Source: Climacium dendroides (taxonomy: Eukaryota; Streptophyta; Bryopsida; Hypnales; Climaciaceae). Taken from it: DNA of 64,000 nt. The stretch covers positions 27,918,001 to 27,982,000 of the forward strand of contig OX467086.1 in assembly GCA_950106755.1 (NCBI GenBank), read 5' to 3'. Positions 48,640 to 62,724 of the stretch are shown here, in pieces. The notes under the pieces were generated by a model. That model searched no databases, was not told the DNA's origin, and saw only the letters and a list, made by a program, of their open reading frames with translations. Position numbers and translations under genes: made by a program. Position 1 is the stretch's first letter. Every line of letters begins with the position of its first letter.

Positions 48640-48812
48640 CGTGATTGCTCGCCTCTGCTCTGCGTCGCCGCTCCTGGATCCTCCTTATTCGATCTCGTGG
48701 CACATCCTTTGCTTTCCGTAAATTCGATCTGATCTGCGAGACCCTGCTCATTTCTCTCTCTTCTCGAAAATTTCTGCGCCAAAGGCGAAGTTCCTGCTGA
48801 AATTGAGCTTCG
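48640..48812 (+). promoter_or_regulatory. Probable 5' leader exon of the Hsp70 gene
   Basis: A CT-rich, GC-richer stretch ends in a good donor (CTTCG|GTATGT, intron from 48813). A good acceptor (CTACGCAG|GTGTATTC) lies at 49579/49580, 15 bases before the start ATG at 49595. A leader intron of about 767 bases is therefore likely. The 5' limit is a guess. Confidence 0.45.
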
Positions 48813-49555
48813 GTATGTCGATAGTTGTGTGCTAAATCTTGAGGAGTTTACGACTTGTGCTGTTCGATATTGTGTATTTCTCGATCTTGTTTTTGGTATC
48901 GGAGAGGTTGCTTTGGTACTGCCTAGAGTCTGCAATATCCGCAGCACAGACGATTCAGTATTGGTTTCTCTGTGCTTTCTTGTGGCAGCGGGTTTACAAA
49001 CACAGATCCGAACCGTGACGACCAATTTTTTTGGTATGTTCCTGAATTTCAAATAGTTGTTCGTCTTTTCCTTTATTTTTGCGCTGGTGCGGCAGAAATC
49101 TATGTATAATTTCTTTGCTGGCTTGCTCTTTGAAGAATTTAATGGATTTCTTCATTTGTGTATTCTTTGATGTGAGAGAGATATATGCAGTTGCTGTCGT
49201 GAGCAAATTTCTATCTGTCTAATTTCTTGAGTGGTCACTGTGGAAAGAACGGTAGATTACACGGTATGAAGTAGTGGATACTGTCTATTTGATACTTCTT
49301 GTATCTGAAATAAACACGTGCTTGGAATTCGAATTCCTTCGACATCCGATGACTCTAGATAAGATATGTGATGGTTGGCAAAACATTATGACCCCATGAT
49401 ATTCTTCTGTATGCTTGTATTTGTATTTAGTATCACTAGCAGGACAGCAATCTCTGAAGGTGCGGCGGAAAAAGATGCTTACCAAGCTCAATTGAGCTAT
49501 GTCAGTACTACTGAGCCTCGAGGAATGCTGTCGTCTTTTAGTGCAAATCAACTGA

Positions 49556-54872
<5,317 letters not shown>

Positions 54873-55798
54873 GCAAACGAATTGTACTAGTCGAAGATTG
54901 TAGAGAAATGACCTGTAGAAATTGATCATGCTTCGTCTAGTTCTTTCGACGACGGTAAGCCAACTTAACATGGTGGATAGACATTGGGGGCGGAACAATC
55001 ATTTCTGCATTATCGGCTCCAACATGACGATATGTGTATATTATTACGTACATCATCAGTGCAGATCACCAAAGTGAATTATAGTGATCATAGTCTTGTA
55101 AAACCTCTACTGAAAGTTTAGGGGAGATGTGGAAAATGGAAGAGGCAACTGGGCTATGATGCTCTCAAAAGCACTGGATTACTGCGAATTGGTGATCTCA
55201 AGTTTTGGACTTGAACGTTATGTTGAGTTGTTTTGCTTCCATTTTCTGTGTTTCAATAAGGTGAGATGGAAGATGGTTTCTGAAATAGAGTAACCTATGG
55301 AGAACTCAGCAGTACGATCGTGAATTCGTGTGAAGTCATTGTTCAATCAAATACACCACACGATTGAACTCCAAATTTCACAATTCAATTGAAGTGAGAA
55401 ATGAATCCTTTGACGTTTCAACCAATTATAGAAAAGTAAAAAAACATTTAAATGTGTGATTTCATTATCAAACTTTTGATATTTTTGAATATTCTTTCAA
55501 ATTTTGTGTGGAAGAAATCATATGCTTCAATCCTTTGTTGCTTGAAATTTTCAGATTCTTTTGGTAAAAAATGCAATTAATATGATGTTTGGGTCAAGCA
55601 GCTACAAAAATCATTTTGCAATAATCATAATAAAACTCTAAGAAATGAACTTTTGGGGACGAGCTATCAATTGCAAAGAGGAATCTATCATGTGCATCTT
55701 CTAAGCCATAATGAGTTCCAAATTTGAAAATTCAATAGCTGAACATTCTAGTATAATCAATACTAGAGTGCCATGTGCCATTGCCACAATCAAAACAA
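54873..55798. other. 3' flank of the Hsp70 gene, no other gene
   Basis: Includes the probable 3' UTR. TTTCAATAAG near 55250 is a possible polyadenylation-type signal, but rather distant. AT-rich afterwards. Confidence 0.4.
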
Positions 55799-57010
55799 AA
55801 CAAAAGTAAAAGTAATTTTCTAATTTTTTTAGAACCAAAAACAACTCATAAATGCATAACTTTTTCACCGTGAGTTGGAATGCCATGAAACCAAGCTTGT
55901 GCACCCCTCCTCACCAAGAGCTTTCCGATGGTACCAAAATTGTGACCAAAAAATAAAAAAGAATAATTTTCTAATTTTTTAGAACCAAAAATAACTAAAA
56001 AATGCATAACTTTCACGCCATACTTCCAAATACCATGAAACCAAGCCAGTGTACCCCTCCTCGCCAAGGGCTTTCCGACGGTACCAAGTACATATGTCTT
56101 GTGTTGTTACCACAATCAAAACAAAAGTAAAATTAATTTTCTAATTTTTTTAGAACCAAAAACAATTCAAAAATCAATAACTTTCTCACTGTCAGTTGGA
56201 ATGCCACAAAACCAAACCTGTGCACCCCTCCTCGCTGAGAGCTTTCCGACGGTACCAAAATTGTGACCAAAATATAAGAAAAAATAATTTTCTAATTTTT
56301 TAGAACAAAAAATAACTCAAAAATGTATAACTTTCACGTTGTACTTCCAAATGCCATAAAACCAAGCTAGTGCACCCCTCCTTGCCGAGGGCTTTCCGAC
56401 AATACCAAGTATGTATATCCTGTGCCGTTGCCATAGTCAAAACAGAAGTAAAAATGTCATATTTAACTACTTTTGGACTTTGCAAAGTCCAAAACTGGTA
56501 AAGGGACATCTAAGACAACTGTAGATTTTGATTTCTATAGATTTTAGGAATTTAGATATGATATAGATTTTGGACTAGGTGGTTTGAAAAATGTACAACA
56601 AGTTTAGATTTTAGATATCTATGACAACCGGAGATATCCCATTGGACAAAGTCCAAAATTCCCTGAAAAGTCCAAAAGTAGTTAAATATGGCATAAAAGT
56701 AATTTTCTAATTATTTAGTTCATAAAAATACTTCAAAATTCAATAACTTTCTCACCATGAGTTGGAACGCCACAAAACCAAGCTGGTGCACCCCTCTTCG
56801 CCGAGGGCTTTCCGACGGTACTAAGATTGCGACCAAAATATCAGAAAAAGTAATTTTCTAATTTTCTAGAACCAAAAATAACTCGAAAATGCACAACTTT
56901 CACACCGTATGTCGGAAGGTCACGGAACCAAGCCGGTGCACCTCTCCTCACTAAGGGCTTTCCAACGGTACCAAGCACGCAACCGGGGGACGCACGGTCT
57001 GGGAGATTTC
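55799..57010. repeat. Dimeric tandem repeat, about 321-bp period, three dimers
   Basis: Six related units begin with TAATTTTCTAATTTTTTAGA-like text at 55813, 55964, 56134, 56285, 56700 and 56851. Spacing alternates 151 and 170 bases, so the real period is a 321-bp dimer. Each unit carries a conserved block close to CACCCCTCCTCGCCGAGGGC then TTTCCGACGGTACCAA. A 239-bp element (56455-56693) interrupts the array between the second and third dimers. Beyond the last unit the flank (GGGGGACGCACGGTCTGGGA) also occurs at the solo copy near 46.1 kb. Confidence 0.75.
56455..56693. mobile_element. MITE-like insertion in the tandem array (239 bp)
   Basis: Terminal inverted repeats of about 27 bases; the inner 24 bases (56458-56481 and 56667-56690) are perfectly complementary, starting CATATTTAACTACTTTTGG. 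The left end also contains a perfect 24-base palindrome centred on GGACTTTGCAAAGTCC. Flanks TAAAA on both sides and comparison with uninterrupted units suggest a 4-5 bp target duplication. No coding capacity. Confidence 0.7.
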
Positions 57011-57230
57011 AACGTTGTCGTGTTGAGAGCGGTTTGCCTTGGGAAATCACGAAGATTCTGGCTGCAACTAGAAATGGCTAAGGAATAAAAATATGATAGG
57101 AGAATAAAGGCAAGTGGACTTGTCACTTGCAAACCCAGTCTTCTAACTAGAATGATGAAGGTGAGTGAACTTGTCACCCACAAATTCACCAGTCAAATAC
57201 AAAATGATATTGTACAACAACAAAATTTGT

Positions 57231-59126
57231 TGTCTCTCGTGAATCTCTAATCTTGGTCTTCAAATCTCGTATACGGTCGTCGAATCATCAATCTTCAATC
57301 TTCAATCTTCAATCTTCAAACTCCTCCCCGTTGGCCTATCCTGTGGTGGCTCTATAAGGGTAAGGGTAAGGGTAAGGTGATAAGATCCCACGGCCTCGGA
57401 CGGGTAAAACGGGACAGCCAACACGAGTGACCGTCCGGATGATGGGACCCTAAACTTTTAAACCCATGGTGACCAGAAAGCGCCTTTCACCAATGGGAAC
57501 AACATAAAAGAGCAACCAAGTGGGTGATTAAATCCCAAATAGTCTCCACAAACACAAAATGGAGCGCTTACTGGATAACCACGGCTCGCAACAGTTTCAC
57601 AATGCTGAAATTGAAAATTGCAACTAGCCTCCAAAACCGGCTGGGAATAACCATAGAAAGACAACGAGCCCCCAAATCCGGCTAGGAATAACAAGCCACA
57701 AGCCACAACACACGAGTCTTCAATTTTTGTGTCTTCAAATTTCAACTTCAAATCATCACTCAAAGCTCCACCTCAACTTCAACTTCAAATTTTCACTCAA
57801 ACTCCAACTTCAAATCTCTACCCCAACTTCATCTTCAAAGCTAAACTTTGAATGATCACCACCGTTGCTTCACAACTTCAAATGGGTTGCATGATAACTC
57901 TCTGGAAAGCTAACACAATTCTCTCCATTTCCTCCAAATCTCAACTCATTCCAATACTCTGACCCAAAACTATGGTCATCCAAAGTTTCGGCCTCTACAA
58001 GTGAGGGCAACAGACCCTCCTTCACTCCTACACTCACAACTTACTCATAAATGCTCCAATTACTTCGAATGATAGCTTCTTAGAAAGCTAACAAAACTTT
58101 ACACATCCTCTCCAAAACTCAAATCAAATTAACACTCTGTCCACCTTTCATGGCCACTCAAAGTTTCGGCCTCTAGAAATGATAGGCAGCAGACACTCCT
58201 TCACTTCTACACTCGTAACTCACTCATACAAGCTCCAAATAGAATGAGTGAGATCTTCCTAGAAAGCTAACTTAATTTCCTACACTTCCTCCAAATATCA
58301 ATGCAAACCAAGAACCTGTCCGTCTTTTATGGTCGGTCGAAGTCTCTGCCTCTTAATTTCGAAGGCAACAAACCTCCCTCCACTCAAACTAGCACAACTT
58401 TTGATTCACAACTCCAAATCAAGCAAGTGAGATCAATTTAGAAAGAAGACACCATGATACATAACTCCACCAATTTTCATTTCAAAATTCCAAAAACACA
58501 CAACACAATGGCCCTCCAAACATTCGGGTCTTTCCCTAAACTCACAATGGGAGAGAAGATCAATCCTATCCAACTTTTCCTCTGCCTTATCTACTCTCAA
58601 CCACACAAACAAGTGGGGTCCGCCTCTAACTCACTCTTAAAACTCCTCTAACAATAATTGAGCACTTATTTGGCCCCACTACTATCTCCTTATCTTTATC
58701 TTTGAAGGAAATTTACTTCAAGTTCACCTAGAAGGCAAACCATTTGAATATTTCCTTACAACTACTTCACAAACACAAAATTATTATAGAAATTCACTCC
58801 AAATATGGAATGAAGAACTAAAACTCAACGTACACCTATTAGAGGTAAAAAACTAGAATTCCAATTTCATCTTGGGACTCAGAAAAAACCCTCCAATTCG
58901 ACATACTGAATCTATAACAAATAATGAAGAAAACTACTTCAAGTTTGATGGAATTCTAAGATGGCAACCTAATCTTATATAGATGACTCAAGCCATCGTA
59001 AGAAGGCGTCACCTTGAAGCCACTAAAGATGATGTCATTATTTTCCTCATATTCGTGAAAACCAAATCAATAGAAATAAAACATTACCACACTTTTTTAC
59101 ACTATGTACGCATTTACAGTGCGACA
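57231..59126 (-). repeat. Probable 3' LTR (about 1.9 kb)
   Basis: On the minus strand the LTR would begin TGTCGCACTG directly after the polypurine tract and end GAGACA, giving TGTCGC...GAGACA termini. It contains CT-rich simple text (57720-57850), a 180-bp tandem repeat, an AATCTTC repeat (57286-57320) and a TAAGGG run (57355-57378). The internal end is firm; the outer end is inferred only from the TGT...ACA rule, with no second LTR to compare. Confidence 0.5.
57862..58480. repeat. Tandem repeat of about 180 bp inside the LTR, 3.5 copies
   Basis: Copies begin near 57868, 58047, 58227 and 58406. Each contains an ACTCAYANAAGCTCCAAAT-like start, an AGAAAGCTAACNNAA block and an AAGTTTCGGCCTCTA-like block. 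Identity between copies is moderate. Confidence 0.7.
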
Positions 59127-59138
59127 TTCACCCCCTCT
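59127..59138 (-). other. Polypurine tract of the gypsy element
   Basis: Minus strand reads AGAGGGGGTGAA immediately before the LTR start. The pol stop codon TAG overlaps its first bases, so there is no spacer between pol and the tract. Confidence 0.65.
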
Positions 59139-62100
59139 AAACCTGCACATCCTCCGGTATGTGCCAAGTAGGCTCTTCTTGGTCATCTTCTGTGCTTTCA
59201 TCTCTGTTTTCTTCTATCTCTTGGGTTTGTGCTGAAGGTAAAATATCATCCAAATCTTCATTGTAAATCTCTCCATCTCTCCGCCGAAATACTTTGACAC
59301 GCTTGCCAGCAATAGGAATTCTCAGAGGAGTTCCATCTAACTCTCGCAGTGAGTATGTGGCATTATCATGAACTGTGACTACCACATATGGTCCAAACCA
59401 ACGTCGAGCAAATTTCCTCACAGTACTGTGTTGATGCTCTAATGTGCTATCAAACACAAGTACCCAATCTCCTTCTTTGATTTTCTCAGTCCTCAATCGA
59501 TGAGTTCTGTCAAATCTCTCCTTGTTGTTTAGTCTAGCAACTTTCAACTTCTCCAAAGCTATTTGATGATCTTCAGGCAACCTTTGAAGTTGTTGAATAC
59601 GAAGTTCAAGTAGTCTCTCTATGCTGATACCATCTTCCCATGATAGATATATCCATGAAGGAATAGACTCCTCTCCAGGCAACATAGGCTTATGACCATG
59701 CATGAGCTCTATAGGCATATATCCAGTGACAGTACTATGTGTGGTTCTGTCAGCCCATAGAGCAAATGGAAGTAGTTTAGGCCAAATATTAGGCCTTCCT
59801 CTACAAGCTTTAACCAACGCTTGAATGATAGGAGGATGTCCTCTTTCAATTTTACCATTGGCCTCAGGATTATAAGCTGTAGTTAACTTCAATCGTACAC
59901 CATATCTGTTGAAAAACTCCCTTGCTTCAGTTGCATTCAATTCACCTCTGTCTGCTCTCATCGCACCAATACTTCCATATCGGCTAAAAATATCTTCAAG
60001 AATAAAACGGCAGACATTCTCCGTTGTTTTGGTTCGAAGAGCCCTTCCTTCCACAAAGTTTGAAAGCTCTTCTCTTGCTAAAACAAGATACTTCATGCCC
60101 CATATGCCTGACGGCATGGCAACTAGATCAATCATCCATCGAAAATGAATGGAAGGAGGATATGTAGGATGAAGCTCATCTCTATGCCGAATTTTGGATT
60201 GTAATTGGCATACAACACATGAGGCTATAAATTCTTCAACTTCTTTGTATAATCCCTTCCACCAATAGCGTTCTTTGATCTTTGTATATGTCGCCCAAAC
60301 TCCTCTATGACCAGCCCAAAGTGTATCATGAAATTCCTCAAGAACTTTAGTTTTGGTCTCGGAGTCACCAACTACTCTCAATGGCATCTCATCAGCTCTT
60401 TTTGCCCTCTTCCACAAGAATCCTTCTCGCAAAAGGTATCCATAAGACTGATGTCTGATGTCCTTAAAAGTTTTGTCCATCCATCCTTCTTGCCTCTTCA
60501 AAGTACTCAAATAGAGTCCAATCTCTTTCAACCTTCCTTCATATAACTCTTCTTTGAATGGCAAGATTCCATCTGTAGAACTCTCTCCTTCTGTAGCCAA
60601 AATATAGCCACCATCAAAGAGGTCTTCACTTCCTTCATGAGCCATCATCTCTTCTTCTTGATAGTATCTGGCTCTCGATAACATGTCCGCCATAGAATTC
60701 TCTTTCCCAGCAATGTGTATTAGTACTGGATTTAGAGACTTGATGTATGCTATCCATCGAAGCATGGCAATATCCGGTGAAGAACAATTGGCTATCATGC
60801 CAAGTAAGGGTAAGCAATCAGTTTCTAAAATAACATTGGCTCCAATTAAGTAATTTCTCTCCGCCTTTAGCGCTGTAAGCGCACCCCAAAGTTCTCTTTT
60901 CACTTGTGGATAAGCTCTTTGCCTCTCTGTGAGGATCCTTGCTCCAAAACGGATGGCAAATCTCCTCCCTTCTGCATCATCTTGTCCAACAGCCCATCCA
61001 ATGGCTATCGGACTTGTGTCAACAGTCACAATGACCGGTCTTCCACTCTCATAATCAACTTGTTTTAGAACCGGTGGTGACTTCAAAACTTTCTTCAACT
61101 CTTCCATTACCAAATCTTGCTCAGCTTTCCATACAAACTTATTCTTCTTTCTCAACAGTTTGTAAAGAGGCTCTGATATGTGAGCAAAATGAGGTATCCA
61201 AATTTGGTAGAAGACGCAAGCTCCAAGAAACCTCCTTACTTCGGTAATATTGCTGCATGCTTTCATTTTTCCAATAGCATCAACCTTTTCGGGATTTGGT
61301 TTCCGTCCATACCATCCACACAAATGCCCAACCACCAAAATTTCATCAACCCCGAATTTTGACTTCTCTATAGAAAGAGTCAAATCAACCTCTTCAAGTC
61401 TCCCCAAGATTTTGTCTACATCATTGATATGATTACTGACAAATGTTCTGCAACCATTATCTTGAAGAGTCAAGTCTCTGACAATCTCCTCACAACCTTT
61501 AATTGGGATATCATCCACAAAAGGTATAGTCTTTTCAGGTACAAAATCTCGTAAGATTTGATTCATGGCATTTTGCATATGTGCCACAGAGTTTGTAGCA
61601 CCTTGAGGCAATGTACACATTCTAACCAATCCAAGTGGAGTCTTCATGGTTGTCAAATCTTTGCTCTCAGCAGCTAATTGAAATTGATCATAACCAGAAT
61701 ATAGATCTCCAATGGAGTAAATGGCATGTCCCGCAAATGCTTCTGCCACTTCATCAACAATAGGCCCAGAACCTTTGTTCCTAATTGTCACCTTATTTGC
61801 CGGTTGCATATCTTGAATGAACCTCAATGCTCCGGATTTCTTTGGCACTGTGAACCAACGATTGGAATATGGAGCCATTGAAGGTTCAAGGATACCCATG
61901 CGCATCTTCTCTTTAAGAAGTTCAACCAGTTTGGGAAGCAATGCCCGTGGTACTGGTATTGGTTTCAAATCCCATGGCACATGTGGCACGGTAAAAATAA
62001 CCATTGGCGCAATTACACTTGGATGCACACAACCAATCTCATCTGGTGAAGAAGCAAAGGCTTTTCCGTGTTTGGAGAGCATTTCTTGGAACCTCTTTCT

Positions 62101-62715
62101 CTCTGGTTCAGTCAAGAAGTCATCTCTTCCTATCTTCAGATTTGCCAATGTTTCCTCTGTAAATTTGTGTCCAATTTTTCTTGATTCTCTAAGACCCGGC
62201 TCCTTCTCTGCTTGTCTGATATGTTTGTCCGTATCAGAAGGTAGTTGAGTTGCTACTGGCTTAACCTTCTTGGCCACCGTTTTGTATTTGGTATTCACCA
62301 TGGCTTCATGTTTCAACCCGTAACTCTGAAACCTATCAATCCTTGATATTATCTTCAATATCTCATCATGTAGTGATCGTGTGTGAATTTCAACCACAAC
62401 ATCACTATCATCAATTTCTACCTCCTCGATGTATAAAGCTCGCAAAACTTGTAATAAGTCATCTGCAAAGCCTTCCTCTTCAAATATCCCAGATATGTAC
62501 TCATCATCCAAAATCACCTCCATCTTTTTTAATCTTTTCTCCATCTTTTTTGTAACCCTTTTACATATAGGGTTTAGGTCCTTCACATCCGTGAAGCTCA
62601 CAGAACCACACTCCTTCATACTCAGAAATCCACTCCCAACACTATGTACATTGGGGAATTCAAAAGACTTTGATCCTTTTGCACTCGCAGATCCCCATTC
62701 TCCACGTGTGCACAT
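59137..62715 (-). CDS. pol: Ty3/gypsy pol: reverse transcriptase, RNase H, integrase
   Basis: Intact frame of 1,192 aa from ATG 62715; the frame is open in this phase back to 62757. Residue numbers below count from a TTG one codon earlier. Reverse transcriptase spans about 255-470, with PYSNRWFTVPKKSGALRF, a catalytic Asp in FIQDMQ and the FVDD box at 400-403. RNase H spans about 560-685, with Asp in VTVDTS, Glu in VKREL, Asp in ETDCL and Asp in MADML. Integrase has the zinc-binding H797, H804, C834, C837 and the catalytic D864, D923, E958 (NGKIERG). The C-terminal part has DWVLVFDS and WFGPYVV; no chromodomain was recognised after it. The first 200 residues are a linker without known domain. 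The product copies and integrates the element. All catalytic residues I checked are present. Confidence 0.9.
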   Translation of the reverse strand: MCTRGEWGSASAKGSKSFEFPNVHSVGSGFLSMKECGSVSFTDVKDLNPICKRVTKKMEKRLKKMEVILDDEYISGIFEEEGFADDLLQVLRALYIEEVEIDDSDVVVEIHTRSLHDEILKIISRIDRFQSYGLKHEAMVNTKYKTVAKKVKPVATQLPSDTDKHIRQAEKEPGLRESRKIGHKFTEETLANLKIGRDDFLTEPERKRFQEMLSKHGKAFASSPDEIGCVHPSVIAPMVIFTVPHVPWDLKPIPVPRALLPKLVELLKEKMRMGILEPSMAPYSNRWFTVPKKSGALRFIQDMQPANKVTIRNKGSGPIVDEVAEAFAGHAIYSIGDLYSGYDQFQLAAESKDLTTMKTPLGLVRMCTLPQGATNSVAHMQNAMNQILRDFVPEKTIPFVDDIPIKGCEEIVRDLTLQDNGCRTFVSNHINDVDKILGRLEEVDLTLSIEKSKFGVDEILVVGHLCGWYGRKPNPEKVDAIGKMKACSNITEVRRFLGACVFYQIWIPHFAHISEPLYKLLRKKNKFVWKAEQDLVMEELKKVLKSPPVLKQVDYESGRPVIVTVDTSPIAIGWAVGQDDAEGRRFAIRFGARILTERQRAYPQVKRELWGALTALKAERNYLIGANVILETDCLPLLGMIANCSSPDIAMLRWIAYIKSLNPVLIHIAGKENSMADMLSRARYYQEEEMMAHEGSEDLFDGGYILATEGESSTDGILPFKEELYEGRLKEIGLYLSTLKRQEGWMDKTFKDIRHQSYGYLLREGFLWKRAKRADEMPLRVVGDSETKTKVLEEFHDTLWAGHRGVWATYTKIKERYWWKGLYKEVEEFIASCVVCQLQSKIRHRDELHPTYPPSIHFRWMIDLVAMPSGIWGMKYLVLAREELSNFVEGRALRTKTTENVCRFILEDIFSRYGSIGAMRADRGELNATEAREFFNRYGVRLKLTTAYNPEANGKIERGHPPIIQALVKACRGRPNIWPKLLPFALWADRTTHSTVTGYMPIELMHGHKPMLPGEESIPSWIYLSWEDGISIERLLELRIQQLQRLPEDHQIALEKLKVARLNNKERFDRTHRLRTEKIKEGDWVLVFDSTLEHQHSTVRKFARRWFGPYVVVTVHDNATYSLRELDGTPLRIPIAGKRVKVFRRRDGEIYNEDLDDILPSAQTQEIEENRDESTEDDQEEPTWHIPEDVQV

Positions 62716-62724
62716 CAAAAATCC
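62713..62724 (-). promoter_or_regulatory. Candidate -1 frameshift site / stop-start overlap
   Basis: At the end of the protease frame the minus strand reads GGATTTTTGATG. In that frame it is G GAT TTT TGA: a heptamer of the X-XXY-YYZ class, of the GGAUUU type described at some retroviral pro/pol junctions, directly before the stop. A -1 slip enters the pol frame (GGA TTT TTG ATG). The stop and the first pol ATG also overlap as TGATG, so re-initiation is the competing explanation. The two frames overlap for about 43 bases. Confidence 0.5.

Noticed and set aside
61817..62248. 143-codon plus-strand frame
   Set aside because: Antisense shadow of the gypsy pol frame.
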